A DNA stretch of 64,000 nucleotides from Buddleja alternifolia (taxonomy: Eukaryota > Streptophyta > Magnoliopsida > Lamiales > Scrophulariaceae): positions 14,156,195-14,220,194 of the forward strand of contig CM033394.1 of assembly GCA_019426215.1 (NCBI GenBank), read 5' to 3'. The notes below the pieces were generated by a model. The model did not search any database, was not told where the DNA came from, and worked only from the letters and a program-made list of their open reading frames with translations. Positions within the stretch are counted from its first letter, which is position 1. Each line of letters starts with the position of its first letter. Of this stretch, positions 23,552-34,792 are shown piece after piece. The position numbers were made by a program, and so were the translations under genes.

Positions 23552-26500
23552 CTAATCTGAGTCTAACTCGCCCCAATCCATCTCATTGGGAATCCGCGTA
23601 CTCCGCTGTCGACCTACAGTAGGTGCCTTCCTCAGATTAAGGTCATGTACCAACTCAAAATTGGGGGTATCCCAATAATGTGACTCAAGCAACGGGTGAT
23701 ATCTCCCTTGATATGTTTTCAAATATTCTTCATTCAGGTAATATTTTTCAACTAGTGTGGACGACCTAATCCCTAAAATTGTACATAATTTGATTGCATG
23801 TGAGCACGGAATTCGGTGAAGTGTCCATTTTCCACAAGAGCAATATTTTTTCTTGATGTCGACCGCGTAATGATGATTACCGGACCCCATCTGCCGGGCC
23901 GTTTTAACATGACCAGTCTCATGCTGCCAAGAATAAACTTCTCCAATGTGATTTGCAGATTTTTCGACCCACTCATTGTACATTTTATATGCATATGTAG
24001 TGAAAGGTTGTGCCCTCATTGCCAAAGCCATTCGCACTCGATCAGCAAAATATTGGACAATACGATAAAATGTGCACTCAACAATTGATGTGGGTGGAAG
24101 ATGTCGAGCACCTTTCAACACATTGTTTAAGCTTTCTCCCACGTTGGTCGTCATAATCCCTTCGCGCATCCCTCCATCATATGCCAATGTCCACTTTTCA
24201 AGTGGGATACCTTTCAAATAATTCAATGCAAGTGGATCCTTATTACCAATAAGCTCCATTGCTTGGTCAAACTTTCGGCCATTGTGTGCCATACCCGCCG
24301 CATAACATAGTTCCTTCAGAGCTTTACTTTTGAATTGAGCATTAAAGTTTGAAGTCACATGTCGCAGACAATATCTATGACCTCCCAAGGGAGGTGTAAA
24401 CCGGGCATATATCGAGTAGCATTTAATAAGCCGTTGTGGCGATCTGAAATAAGGCAAACACCTTCATCAGGCATCAAAAAATGTTTGCAGATCAATTGTA
24501 GAAACCAATACCAAGACTCATTGGACTCATTATCAACGATAGCAAATGTTAGGGGCAAAATATTCTGATTTGCATCCAAGGTTGAGGCGCATAACAACTT
24601 AGCCTTGTGTCGTGCGTACACATGCGTCCCGTCAACACATATGACTCGTCGACAATGTCGGAATCCATCTATACATGGCTTGAATGCCCAAAACATAAAT
24701 TTCAGCATTTTTGGATTTTGATCAGAACTTTTGTGTCGCCATTCAACAACCGTCCCCGGATTCCACTTTTGGATTGCTTCCAAAAATTTAGGCAACCTTG
24801 TAACAGAATCCTCCCACGTCCCGTATATAATTTCATTTGCACGTTGCAAACTGTACCAAGCCTTCCCATACGAAATATTGAATTTCCATTTTTTCTCAAC
24901 CGCTAGTACAATTAGAGCGACTTCGTATGACGGATTCTTTCTAACTTCTGGTATAATTTCATTTGCGATCGTGTTGATGTCCAAGTTAAAGTGATTTTTG
25001 GAACACTCTTCAGCAAAACATGTGTGTGCCCCTCCGTACCTTGTGATTTTCCAAAAAGTAGAATCCTTCAACAAAGCTCCCCGCAGTTTAAATGCACATC
25101 CGTTTTTGCATTCTACAACATACCATTTCCTATTACTGATTATGACCTTAAACTCGCGCCGTGCGTGCTGAACGTGGTAGTTTTTTACAGCTGTTTGTAA
25201 GCTGAGTTTGTTGTGAAAAATCTGGCCCTTACACAGATTCCCTTTCGCATCATCATATATAATTCTCCGGCTCAAACCTGCACTTTCATGATATATTGAA
25301 TCTCCTTCTACTTCTGGGTATGAGGTGGAATAGAAGGGAAGCACATCATGAAGTCTTTCTTCGCCTCTTGTGGGATGGACATCTTCATTTATCGGTACAT
25401 TACTCTCGTCATCTTCGTCCTCATCACTCTGTGCATTATTGCGCTGTCTTTCCAACTCGACGTCTGTATAATGATGGAGCGAACAGTCAGAATCACTACT
25501 ATCATTGTCATTCCCTATATCATCATTCTGAGCGTTTGCAAACTCACTAAACCCAAAATTGGGATGCTCAAACTCATGATGGCTCTGTCTAGAAGGACCT
25601 ACAATTGAAGATAAATAGGATGAGAATATGTAAAAATAAAAATAACAAGTCATCAATCAAGGGAATACAACAATTATAAAACTTTTTAGCATATTCATAA
25701 TTACATGCTTCCACATCAGGAACTATAAAATTCCTCAAACAACGATTTTCCAAAGGTAAATTAGAATATGATGACAGTAGGAAACAATTATAATACAAAA
25801 TCACTAATAACAGGAATATAACACTTCAACAAACTTATTAGAAGATTCATAATTACCTGCTTGCCCATCAGGAATTACAAAATTCGGAGGAAAATTTTGT
25901 ACAGTTTCCAAACGCCCAAACAAATGACCTGTCGTAGAACCACCTAAAAATGCGAATCACAAAAGGCTAAATTAATTTACAATTCTGCAAAGAAAAGAAA
26001 AATAACCTACACAATGTAAATATGAGAATAAACTACCTTGATGCAGATCGTGACTTGTAGAACTCCCCAAACCACTTGAAAAAAAATCATGATGCATCAC
26101 ATTTTCCAACATATGTGATTGCGACTGCATATTTAAATGTGGTACTGTCGGCTGGGTAAAGTACGACATGAATGGCGTTTGTGACTGCATATTCAAATCT
26201 GGAGCTGAGGGCTGTGTAAAGTACGGCATTAATTGGGGTGGCGTTAACGATGACACTTGGGTTAACAATGAGCTGTAATCACCCGGATGTTGGATTGGTT
26301 CTTTCTCAATATAAAGCTCGACGAATTTCTCAGCAATGTTAGGATCTAAGAAAACCCCTAAATTTTCATCGTCTTTGATCTCCATTGTGCTCTCCCTCGT
26401 CACATTTCTATTTTCGAATTCAAATTTTATAAATACTTTTAAGGAAAACTGATTCGGATCAGTTTTTGTTCTCACATATAACTTCTCCAACAATTTAGCA

Positions 26501-26625
26501 TATGTGATCGTACGAGATATTCTCATGTTAGTGCTTGGACGAGTGCTATATCTCACTGAATTTGAATCTTCGATAATTTGACCATCCATGTATATTAAAA
26601 CATCAACTGTGTTCGCCCTCGACAT
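23552..26625 (-). pseudogene. MULE transposase (MURA-like, SWIM finger)
   Basis: I read three exons from the right: 26625-26037, 25943-25857 and 25598-23552, about 907 codons; joint phases agree. Exon 1 (MSRANTVDVLIYMDGQIIED) is the N-terminal PB1-like region usual in plant MULE proteins. Exon 3 has an acidic stretch, then the MuDR DNA-binding region (FKVIISNRKWYVVECKNGCAFKL split across RYGGAHTC), the MULE transposase domain (VICVDGTHV, LPLTFAIVDNES, CLISDRHNGLL, HRYCLRHVTSNF) and a SWIM zinc finger (CSCGKWTLHRIPCSHAI). The first two catalytic aspartates are visible. A single frame change near 24400-24415, between RYMPG and TPPLGGHRYC, is the one clear break. It starts 238 bp inside the right TIR and would act in trans on TIR ends. 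Confidence 0.92.
25690..25945 (-). repeat. Duplicated exon-like segment in transposase gene
   Basis: The exon at 25943-25857 and its 5' splice region (GGCAAGCAGGTAATTATGAA on the minus strand) have a degenerate second copy at about 25757-25690 (minus: TTTTATAGTTCCTGATGTGG then GTAATTATGAATATGC). The spacing is about 155 bp. The second copy lacks a recognisable 3' splice site, so only one is likely used. Confidence 0.65.
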
Positions 26626-26862
26626 TTTCTATATAAAATCATAATTCAAACCACAAATAAATACTATATTCAAAATTATAGTAAAAAACATACAATTATA
26701 CCTACAAAATTAGAATTTACATATACAAGAAATACTTCTACATTACAAATTTAACCTAAACTTAGAACTACTCATTTGAAAGTATACATACTATGTAAAC
26801 CTAAACATTTGAAATTTCATTCGCAAGTTATATGTAAATTTAAACACTACTAAATCAATGCT

Positions 26863-27854
26863 CCTAAAAATTCAAAATTATTACTATAAATTCAAACATT
26901 ATACTAAACAATTACAAAATATACCTACTTATTCGAAAAAACAATCTAACTACACAAAATTAAGCCTATTAATTCGAACTTATACCAAACAATTCCAAAT
27001 TAAACCAACCATCTACAATAAAAAACCTAACTATTCAAAATTAAACACTAAACATATAAATTATACCAAACATTTCAACTATACCTCACATTTTCAACAT
27101 TATACCAAAATTTCAAATATTATACTAAATAATTCCAAAATAATATTATACCAACCAATTCAAAAAAAATCCCAACATTATACCAAAAAAGTACACCAAA
27201 AACTCATAAAAATCATACTAAAAATTATGTCAATAATTATACGAACACTTTTGGAATTATACGAAATAATGCAAATATTATAGCTAAAAAATCGATTTTA
27301 TCACTACAAATTCAATTTTTGAACCATAAATTACAATAAAAATATATACACTCGAAAATTTACAAAATTAAAATCATACCTTACGTTTTTGGTTGGGAAT
27401 AGATAGAGAGGAGAATGTGTTTGATTTTTTCAAGCTCTTTTCGCCTAAAATTTTGCTTAAAATGGTGGAGAAATTCAAGAAGAAGATGAAGAAGAAATGG
27501 AAGAGCTCTCGATTATTTGTACCGAGGAAACGAAAAAAAAATAAAAAATTCCGTCAACAGTGAGACGGCATGCTGCATGCCGTCTCACTGTTGATTGATT
27601 GTCAGCCGTGTCAGGTGACACGGCTGACTGAAATTTCAAAAAAAAAAAAAATTTACGTGAGACGACATGTAGAGACGACATGCCACATGTCGTCTCACAT
27701 ACAATTATAAATATATATATAATTTCGTGAGACGACATGTCTTAGCACTAAGACGACATATCACATGTCGTAACGTGCTATTTTCTGATCCCCAATTTTT
27801 CCATGCTATTTTCTGATTTTTCTTTTAAATTTGTATTATTTATTTAATTTTCCC
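26863..27854 (-). repeat. MULE right terminal inverted repeat
   Basis: Inverted partner of 17918-19082. The match is strong over its length, with small indels and a shorter CT-rich part (27480-27530). It is the presumed promoter side for the transposase, which starts 238 bp further in. Confidence 0.85.
27552..27778. repeat. MULE right palindrome cluster
   Basis: The mirror image of 17998-18205. It contains AACAGTGAGACGGCATGCTG with its partner arm, CAGCCGTGTCAGGTGACACG, GAGACGACATG...CATGTCGTCTC copies, and GACGACATATCACATGTCGT. One copy near 27660-27697 has a duplicated arm. Confidence 0.88.
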
Positions 27855-27906
27855 CATATCTTAATCACGCAAGAATCATACGGCGAACGGAAACTAATTG
27901 ATAATG

Positions 27907-27918
27907 CTCTGATACCAC
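27907..27918 (-). other. copia primer-binding site (tRNA-iMet)
   Basis: The minus strand reads TGGTATCAGAGC immediately next to the LTR at 27919. This is the usual plant primer-binding site complementary to initiator methionine tRNA. It shows that 27919-28219 is the 5' LTR. Confidence 0.92.
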
Positions 27919-28219
27919 TGTTAGAAATCGAGAGTGTACCTAATGCGGAAGCGTTATATATTGATCGAACTTGATTAGAATCACGCTGCTCCGAACTTCT
28001 TGATTGAAACACGAACACAGTCGGGAATTCGATTACTAGAACCGAAGACACAAATTCATGACTCAAGTATCCAAAGTATTTAGAGAGTTTATGATATATA
28101 TTTGTATATATTTTCTAGTAAGTAAAATGATAAACACTGACTGTATTTATATAATAAAATACACTCATTCACCAAGAGTCGCAATCATTGGACATGCCTC
28201 TTTGGTGTTATTTCTAATA
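27919..28219 (-). repeat. copia 5' LTR
   Basis: 301 bp, paired with 10634-10931. It has the same TGTTAGAAAT...ATTTCTAATA ends and is followed by TSD TCCCT at 28220-28224. Confidence 0.9.
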
Positions 28220-28224
28220 TCCCT

Positions 28225-28700
28225 AAGCCTCACTGGTTCCCGCTCGAGATCAACCTCAGAAGCAGAAGCTATAACTTGAAAAGAGAGAAAGAAAATTGCT
28301 ATGTCCCCACAGCCCGAAGATAACCTGCCAAAAGAGAGAAGCAAGAGCGGACGAACAGGAAGAAAGAAAAACCAGAAACAACCGAGAAAACAAAGAAGAA
28401 GGATACGAACAGAAGCAGATCAAAGAAACTAAGACAAGAAAGACTTAAAAACCAAGCGAACCAAAAAAGAAACCTGGACGACTGCAAAACAATAACTCCA
28501 GCGGCGATGAAGAACTCACTTTCTCGAAAAAAACCTAGGGCCACTTGATCGGGACCAGATTATGATGCCGAGGGGAGATTCACGATCGCGACACCAAAGA
28601 ACCTACTCTCACTAGAAAGAGACTGCAGAGACTCTAACCCTAACCCTCATGCAAGAGAGACGTATTTGCTCCCATGAGAGAGAGACCAAATTCCAAACTT
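28225..28700 (-). pseudogene. DUF4283 ORF, 5' end and leader
   Basis: On the minus strand, 28270-28225 reads ASEVDLEREPVRLR. It continues in frame across the copia TSD into DNLKLRDDEF at 10628. Upstream is a T/C-rich leader with CTTTTGGCAG near 28325, a possible 3' splice site, and GGGTTAGGGTTAGAG near 28640-28655. The original start codon is not obvious. This marks the 5' end of the ORF whose remainder is at 10430-10628 and 1-1154. A leader of this kind would fit a LINE 5' UTR. Confidence 0.6.
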
Positions 28701-28746
28701 TAAAATCATATAGGCGTTGTTTATTTACGTTTTTCCATCAGATGTA

Positions 28747-29166
28747 TGTTAGATGCCAAAATTAATTTGATGTCGTTTGAAGACTTTATTGAATACACGT
28801 TTTATTCCTTTATTCCGTATTGATGCTAGCTTAGTCATTATTCATGCGTGTTAGTTGTTATTTTTTTTGTTTTTTGGAACACAGTTGGTTATAGTAAGAT
28901 ATGATTAGGGTAAATTTCTTACTAGCGACAAATTGAGGTTAGTTTAGAAATTCTTTTAATTTTCTTTCTGTATAAATATGATGTTTTCAGAGAAATAAAA
29001 GATATTTTGATTTTGGTTTGGCAAAGATGAAAGTTGTTTCTTCCTTTTTCTCTATATCATTGCGTGTGAACGTGTGTGCATGAAAATTCTCCTCCGCAAT
29101 TGATTCAATACCTCAATTTTCAGGAAATTTATGAGTCTCTTCTCCCTATCGAATTAGATCTTATCA
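28747..29166 (+). repeat. Isolated LTR of a second retrotransposon
   Basis: It begins TGTTAGATGCC and ends ATCTTATCA, with a TATAAATATGATG promoter-like string near 28973. Two bases later comes a primer-binding site, which establishes it as a 5' LTR on the plus strand. No partner LTR is seen, so the rest of the element is lost. The left end is inferred from the TG start. Confidence 0.7.
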
Positions 29167-29168
29167 AG

Positions 29169-29354
29169 TGGTATCAGAGCCGTCAATCCTCGAATTCAGC
29201 AACTTGAACCAAGATGGCAGAAGAGACAGAATTGCAAGAAATTAAATATGGCATTAGGCGTTTGAGAAGATCTTTTGAAGAATTAGAAAACAGAATTGCT
29301 CAAATTAACAGTGTCAGAAAATCATGGATTGGAGAGACAAGTAGTTTGATGTAA
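29169..29354 (+). pseudogene. PBS and gag stub after the isolated LTR
   Basis: TGGTATCAGAGC at 29169-29180 is an initiator-Met primer-binding site. The ATG at 29214 opens 46 codons (MAEETELQEIKYGIRRLRRS) ending in a TAA at 29352. The peptide is helical and charged, like the start of a gag protein. No further gag or pol follows, so the element is truncated near 29370. Its superfamily cannot be decided. Confidence 0.65.
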
Positions 29355-29370
29355 GGTCAAATTAGCAAAC

Positions 29371-29918
29371 AAAATTTTCTCTATCTTCTAGGTTGAATCG
29401 TTCTTGTGTCAAAGAAATGAAAGTGAACCAAAACCTTCTTCTAGTTTATTAAAGTGTGTCATCCGGTCAATAAAAGTAGCTACTATTCTAAGTTGATTAC
29501 TTAATTCGAGTTTTTTCGTTTCTTTTTTTTAAAGTGAAACAAGAAATAATCAATCAATTGTGTTGATATTGAACAGGGTTAACTCTATAGACACACCTTC
29601 GGATATGAGAGAAGTACGAAAGATCTCTCTATCCTTTACATAATTACACTCATACCCTCTATCAGTATTGGTGGCCGAAAATCGAAATATAGAACGGAAA
29701 TAATGAAATGACATGTTTGCCCTTTAGAAAACAACCAAAACGAGACACAGAAACGAGTTTAAATGAAACATTATGCAAAGAATTTTATCCTATCTTCTTA
29801 CCACACTAACATTAAGTAAATATATTTATAAAATAAAATTTGAATTTGAGTACCTTCGGCTTGTCTTTCTCTCCACACATGCTACATACATGGTTTTATT
29901 TTGAATGAAATGATTATA

Positions 29919-29955
<37 letters not shown>

Positions 29956-30299
29956 ATGAATATTAAATGATAATAATTTAAAATTAATTGAAAATTATTA
30001 CAATCAACTAACACTACTAATAAAATAAATAAAAAAAGCTCACATATTGATATCAATAAAACTAGAATCCAAGATCTCTAATATATTGGGGCCACAACTG
30101 TGTCAGTGGAACTTTACTTCATGAGTGGAAGAAGAAGAAACTATAATGAAAAGAAAGAGATGATAAAAATAAAAGAAAATTAGCTCATATATAATATTTC
30201 ACTTAATCAATAGATTAGTTAAAAATGTATTCTTGAACTAAATCTTAAACTGTATATGGAAAAATAGGTTCTTGAAAATTGATTTGTTTACACTATAAA
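29371..30299. other. Unassigned AT-rich stretch
   Basis: I recognise no gene or element border here. A (TA)n run lies at 29921-29952. Part of the right side may belong to the Tat LTR that follows. Confidence 0.5.
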
Positions 30300-31027
30300 A
30301 TAATTTGGGTGTTCGAATTATAAAGCCAAAAGGGGGGAAATTCGAAAAGAAGAAAATTGGGCCCATAAATGAATAGGACAAGGCCCATTAAATTCTAGGG
30401 ATGACAAGATATGGGTTGATTTAATAAAAAACCAATAATCGAATACGAAGAAATGAAGAGAGCCCAAAGACAGTAAGCTGCAATCAAGGAAGACGCGCCA
30501 AATTGAGAATTTTGAAAGAGACAATTGGAGGCAGTTGAAGGCGGTTCCCGAAAAGAAGAACGTGGGTTCCCAAGGCCAAGATATATGCGGCCAAAAAAGA
30601 AAAAAAGGGCATCATCAAACAATCAGAGAAAACTCTGCAAACTTTCTTTCTTTCAGTAGTTTTAGCAGTCTTAGGCATAGTTAAGCTTAGTTTAATTCTA
30701 GATTACGTAGTCAATAGCATAAATTAGTGTGTTAACAACATTGTATTCAAACACTCTATTCCTGTATCAAGAAGAATTCATCAGAGAATTCATGGAGGTA
30801 AATTTCTGTTTAAGCTTTTAAGTGTTGATGATTTGCTTAAAATCTGAATATATCTTCTTTAACTGCTGCGTGAATCATATAACGAGATTAATTCAAGTCA
30901 TAGACCACCGTTAGCATATCGAAGCAGGGGTTATTAGATAATTCTAAGTTGTGAATTATCAACAGTCTTGGACCGATCACTCGAAATCCTTCCCTAATCA
31001 ATATTTGTTTTTATCGAGAAATAAATT
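30300..31027 (+). repeat. Tat 5' LTR (left border uncertain)
   Basis: The sequence leads directly to the primer-binding site. It includes GGGCCCATAAATG / AAGGCCCATTAAA motifs near 30358-30393 and a stretch (30690-30780) that looks like an R/U5 region. Without a 3' LTR to compare, the start is a guess. Confidence 0.45.
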
Positions 31028-31029
31028 TT

Positions 31030-31046
31030 TGGCGACCACAATGGGA
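31030..31046 (+). other. Tat primer-binding site
   Basis: TGGCGACCACAATGGGA resembles the tRNA-Arg-type primer-binding sites of Tat elements. It lies just upstream of the gag start at 31083. Confidence 0.7.
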
Positions 31047-31082
31047 GTTAGTCGAAATTGACTTCCATAAATTCATTAAAAA

Positions 31083-33629
31083 ATGTCAGACGAATCTTCT
31101 AGAGAAGAGCCAAATGATGATCTCGAGGCACAGCCTGTGTCTAGGCACAGGATTAGAGCAGATAAGATGTATGAACAATTTGTTAAAGTCATGAAACAGA
31201 TTTTAGTAGGGGCTCGTGATGATCAATGAAGAGAGTTCGATGATCAATATCGGGCATTGGCTCAAGAATCTGCTCGAATATTCGCAGCAATAGTGCAAGA
31301 TATCGCTATGGGTGCCCAAGAGGGTCTCGTTCGAGAGGTTACTCGAGTTGTGACCGAATTAGGAGAAACATTTAACCATACTTGCAATGCATTCTCGGGA
31401 ATGGTAAATATTCAGGTAGTTCCGGCTCTGGAACCGTTAATCAAAAAACATAACGTCTGGATAGAAAAAGTGTCACAAATAATAGCAGTGGAACCTAGAA
31501 CTCGAACTAGACACCTAAACTCAAGAGAATCACCACCAGGTTACCCTAGACAAAAATAGAAGTAGGAATAACCGTTTCGAAACCGGTCAAACTTCAAACA
31601 CCTCCCCTATAAACGAACATAACTTTTTGAACCAATCCATGCCTGGGGGGCAAACAGGAATGGGACCACAAAATTTCAACCAAAATGTGCGGCCTTCTTC
31701 GAATATTCCTCAAAACAATAATCCAAATACATTTCAGTCACAAGCCTCGAGACCACGCTTTCCTACTACACCGATTGGTTATGGGCAAGTGCCTGTAGGG
31801 TATCCCACTAACGGCCATTTTAATAATTTCGAACCGATTCCAACTTTCACCCAAGGGCAATACCCTGGGGGCAAAGTCAAATACCAGCTTATCCGGGAGT
31901 CTCGAATGCTCCTTTTCTGATGGGGAACAATGGTTTCTCGAATATACCGATAAGCCAAGGGATACCTACATTCCCAAACAGTATTCAAGTACCATATGCA
32001 GGGGGGCAAGTTGTGCCCAATACCCATATGGTAGGAGATATTGGAAGGAAATTTGTGGATCCTCTCCAAAATCAAATCGAAATGATCATCGAGAGAATGT
32101 ACGGACCCAGGTTTCGAAGAAACCATAGGTTAATGCCAGGAAAACCTTACCCTAATTAGGTGGATAGAAATTTCCCTTTTCCTCGAAACTATAAAATTCC
32201 CGACTTTACCTTATTTTTGGGAGATGACCATGTCTCTGCCCTCGAGCACCTATCTAGGTTCACTTGCCAGTGTAGAGAAGCCTCAGGTCAAGAGTTTCTT
32301 AAATTATAGTTGTTTCCTAGTTCAATAACAGAATCAACCTTTAACTGGTATATAAGTCTATCCCCAAACTCTATAAATAATTGGGATGAGATGCAATTCC
32401 AATTTCAAAATCATTTATCTCGAACAGATCCAGGGATCTAGATGAGTGATCTTGTTAAAATAAGGCAAAATATTGGTGAATTAGTCGAAGAGTTTTTAGT
32501 ACGTTTCAAGAAAGCTAGAGTTAAATGTCACCTGAATTTGTCGAAAACCAAATTTGTTCAATTAGCTCAACAAAATATGACCTTTGAATATAGGTTAAGG
32601 TTCGACGGTATGCCTTTCGCTGATTTTAAAAGTTTGGAGGAGAGTACTATAAGATATGAAAATATGCTTAAAGAAGAAAGTAATAGAAAACACCAAGTTT
32701 TTAATGCCTTCGAAATAGGAACCCCATGGGTGTTCAAGGAAGCTTACGCAGTTGACCTAGCAGAATTTGTAAAAGGCCCTCCTTATCAGTGTGGAGCCCT
32801 TGAGCAGAAAGACTGTATGGCAACTGGGTCATTACAAACGAAAAAAGAAAAGAATTACACTTTTGATGTAACGAAAACTGAACAAATTTTTGATTGGTTG
32901 TTGGCTAACAAGAAGTTAAAATTTAAAGGAAAACATAGAATTCCTTTGAAGTCTGAAATAAAAGGGAAACCGTATTGTAAATGGCACAACGCATTCTCGC
33001 ATAACACTAATGAGTGCATTATATTTCGAAATGTGATCCAAGACAAGATAGACTCAAAAGATATTATTTTTTTGGATACACAAAAGACTGATATAGATGA
33101 AAATCCATTCCCTATTTTGAACCTCGAAATTAACACTGTTGAATGTTCTGACTTGCAGGTGACTATCGAAACTAAGGTAGCTATAAGGACGTTCAACAAG
33201 CTAATTGACGAAGGTATATTGACTTTTCTGAAGGTCAAAGATGAAGGTTTTGAAGGAATGTGAAGATGGCACATGAACACCCTCCATACCACAGATCAGT
33301 GCCGAATTTTCAAACGCTTCGTCGCTAAGCAGCTAGACAGAAATCTAATCACTTTGTCCTCAACCAAGAAGAGGATTTTGGGTTTGACCCCGGACGGAAA
33401 GTTGAAAGTGAAACAAAAGGAAATTGAACCTCCTAAAGAAAACTCGAAGAGTGAAGGGAAAACTTACAAACAGGCTCTCGAGATGCCCCTATGTGAGACC
33501 AAGTATGAGACACCCGCTCGAGTGGTGAATAATTTGACTAAACTACAAAAGGCTTTGTGCCATCTTTGCACTGATACTCTCCATTACGAATTGGTGAGGT
33601 TACAAGTGATCGAAAACGACCCTAATTAG
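31083..33629 (+). pseudogene. Tat gag, broken
   Basis: The first frame (31083, MSDESSREEPNDDLEAQP) runs to 31559 but for a TGA at 31227. A Pro/Asn/Gln-rich linker follows in other frames (31627-32159). The retrotrans_gag domain lies about 32190-32700 (FPRNYKIPDFTLF, FNWYISLSPNSI, NWDEMQFQFQNHL, FRFKKAR-like VRFKKARVKC). A zinc-knuckle-like YCKWHNAFSHNTNEC is at 32970-33015. Multiple nonsense codons (for example at 32157, 32307 and 32439) and frame changes break it. The product would be the capsid/nucleocapsid precursor. Confidence 0.8.
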
Positions 33630-34792
33630 ATCCTCGCTTATTAGAGAATGGAAAATTGGAACAAAAGGCCCAGGCAGGAACTGAACAACAGATACCCAGG
33701 CCCAATGCCTCCCCAAAGGCATTTTCGAGGGCATGGAGCAGAGGATTGCCTTATAATCACCCACGAGGGGGTGTGTATCGCGATAGCTTCGAACCAAGTA
33801 AAAATAACAGGGCAAAATCTATAGCCCAGCAAGTGGCATATTCAAGGGCCGCTATAGCGATGGAAATGCAGCAAGAGGCCGTGATCGCCAATTTGAGCAT
33901 AGAAGAGGAGGCCTTGGCAAAAGGTATATTAAAATCGAAGATAGTCAAGAAATCAAGCTATGAGGACCTCGAGAAGGAGATGGATAACCTGAGTGACCAG
34001 ATGAAGGATGCGAACCTTCAGGATAAAAATGATACAACTGGAGAGGATGATTTAGAAGGCTTCGAGTCTGGAGACGACTTAGATATTCTGTTGGATGGTA
34101 TTCCGGAAGAAGGTTCGATGACTCAAATCGAGAAGAATGGGAAAGAAACCTCTGTTCGAAGGGCTTTTAAGTCTTGAGAAAGGGAAAGATTGTAACATGG
34201 TGACTATTCTCCCGGTAGAATTTGCCTCGAAAATGGGGGAAATAGATGAAGAAGAAAACTCTCTTGAGGCTTTGATCCCCCAAAGGAAGGTACAGCACCG
34301 AAAAGCTCGAAGTGATGAAAGGTCAGAAAGGAGCATCTGTCCCGGTTATCAAAAAGACCATAGGGGAAGATGCGAAAGAGAAAGAGGGCGAAGGCCTGCT
34401 CGAAGAAGGAATGGCAAAGATAGCCTAAATCGAAATATGGCAATCTTAATTAGTTTATGAAGTGTAATATTTAAGTTTTTATTGATAGTGTCGAACAATG
34501 GAGTGTTATCAAGGATGTTTTTAAGAAATTAGTGGTAGGAAAACTTGATTCGAATGTGCTCTCTTATTTGTCTTGTTTATTTGAAAGTGTTGGCTCGAAT
34601 TCTGATACATGTGATCTTGCTAGAAAAACAAATCACCAAATAGAAAGTACAATCGAAGAAGGGATCTTGGAACCTGATGAGGATATCAGGCAAAATGTAC
34701 AAGACCTTTTAGAAGAAGTCAATCTTGGTACACTTGAAAAACCAAGACTGACTTACATTAGTTCGAAAATAGAGTAGAGTGAGAAGGGAGAG
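33630..34792 (+). pseudogene. Tat gag-pol junction / protease region remnant
   Basis: Several open segments (33656-34177, 34137-34460, 34532-34777) are charged and low in recognisable motifs. The last one (SIEEGILEPDEDIRQNVQDL-like, 34650-34710) is the N-terminal lead-in to the reverse transcriptase. I could not find an intact DTG or DSG protease motif. Coding continuity is inferred from position only. Confidence 0.5.

Larger units (their letters stand above)
17918..27854. mobile_element. Autonomous-type Mutator-like element with PMD gene
   Basis: It starts GGGAAAATTAAATAAATAAT at 17918 and ends with the complement at 27854. The flanking 10-bp duplication is CATATATTAA (17908-17917) and CATATCTTAA (27855-27864), one mismatch; MULEs make 8-11-bp duplications. 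Total 9937 bp. The inverted repeats are about 1.0-1.17 kb each. A plant-mobile-domain gene runs inward from the left and a SWIM-type MULE transposase runs inward from the right, ending tail to tail around two 180-bp tandem arrays. The layout mirrors maize MuDR (mudrA and mudrB convergent from the TIRs). Each gene has a single obvious lesion, so decay looks recent. It sits in the leader of the copia element. Confidence 0.93.
10634..28219 (-). mobile_element. Ty1/copia LTR retrotransposon with nested insertions
   Basis: Two short LTRs bound the element: 10634-10931 and 27919-28219. Each begins TGTTAGAAAT and ends ATTTCTAATA, an almost perfect terminal inverted repeat whose final CA has become TA. 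The 5-bp duplication TCCCT flanks it (10629-10633 and 28220-28224). The primer-binding site beside the right LTR and the gene order gag, integrase, RT, RNase H on the minus strand fix the orientation. About 10.6 kb of the span is later insertions: a partial CACTA (14797-15478) and a MULE (17918-27854). All coding parts are broken. Confidence 0.9.

Noticed and set aside
22463..23560. 365-codon ORF as a real gene
   Set aside because: It is explained by the exact 180-bp period of array B, lies in the 3' region between two convergent genes, and has no family similarity I recognise.
28638..28655. Telomere-like CCCTAACCCT string
   Set aside because: Only two units; too short for interstitial telomeric DNA. 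It is part of the leader of the DUF4283 ORF.
29169..29180. tRNA gene fragment
   Set aside because: The matches to tRNA here and at 27907, 31030, 51690 and 55388 are 12-18-base primer-binding sites next to LTRs, with no cloverleaf around them.
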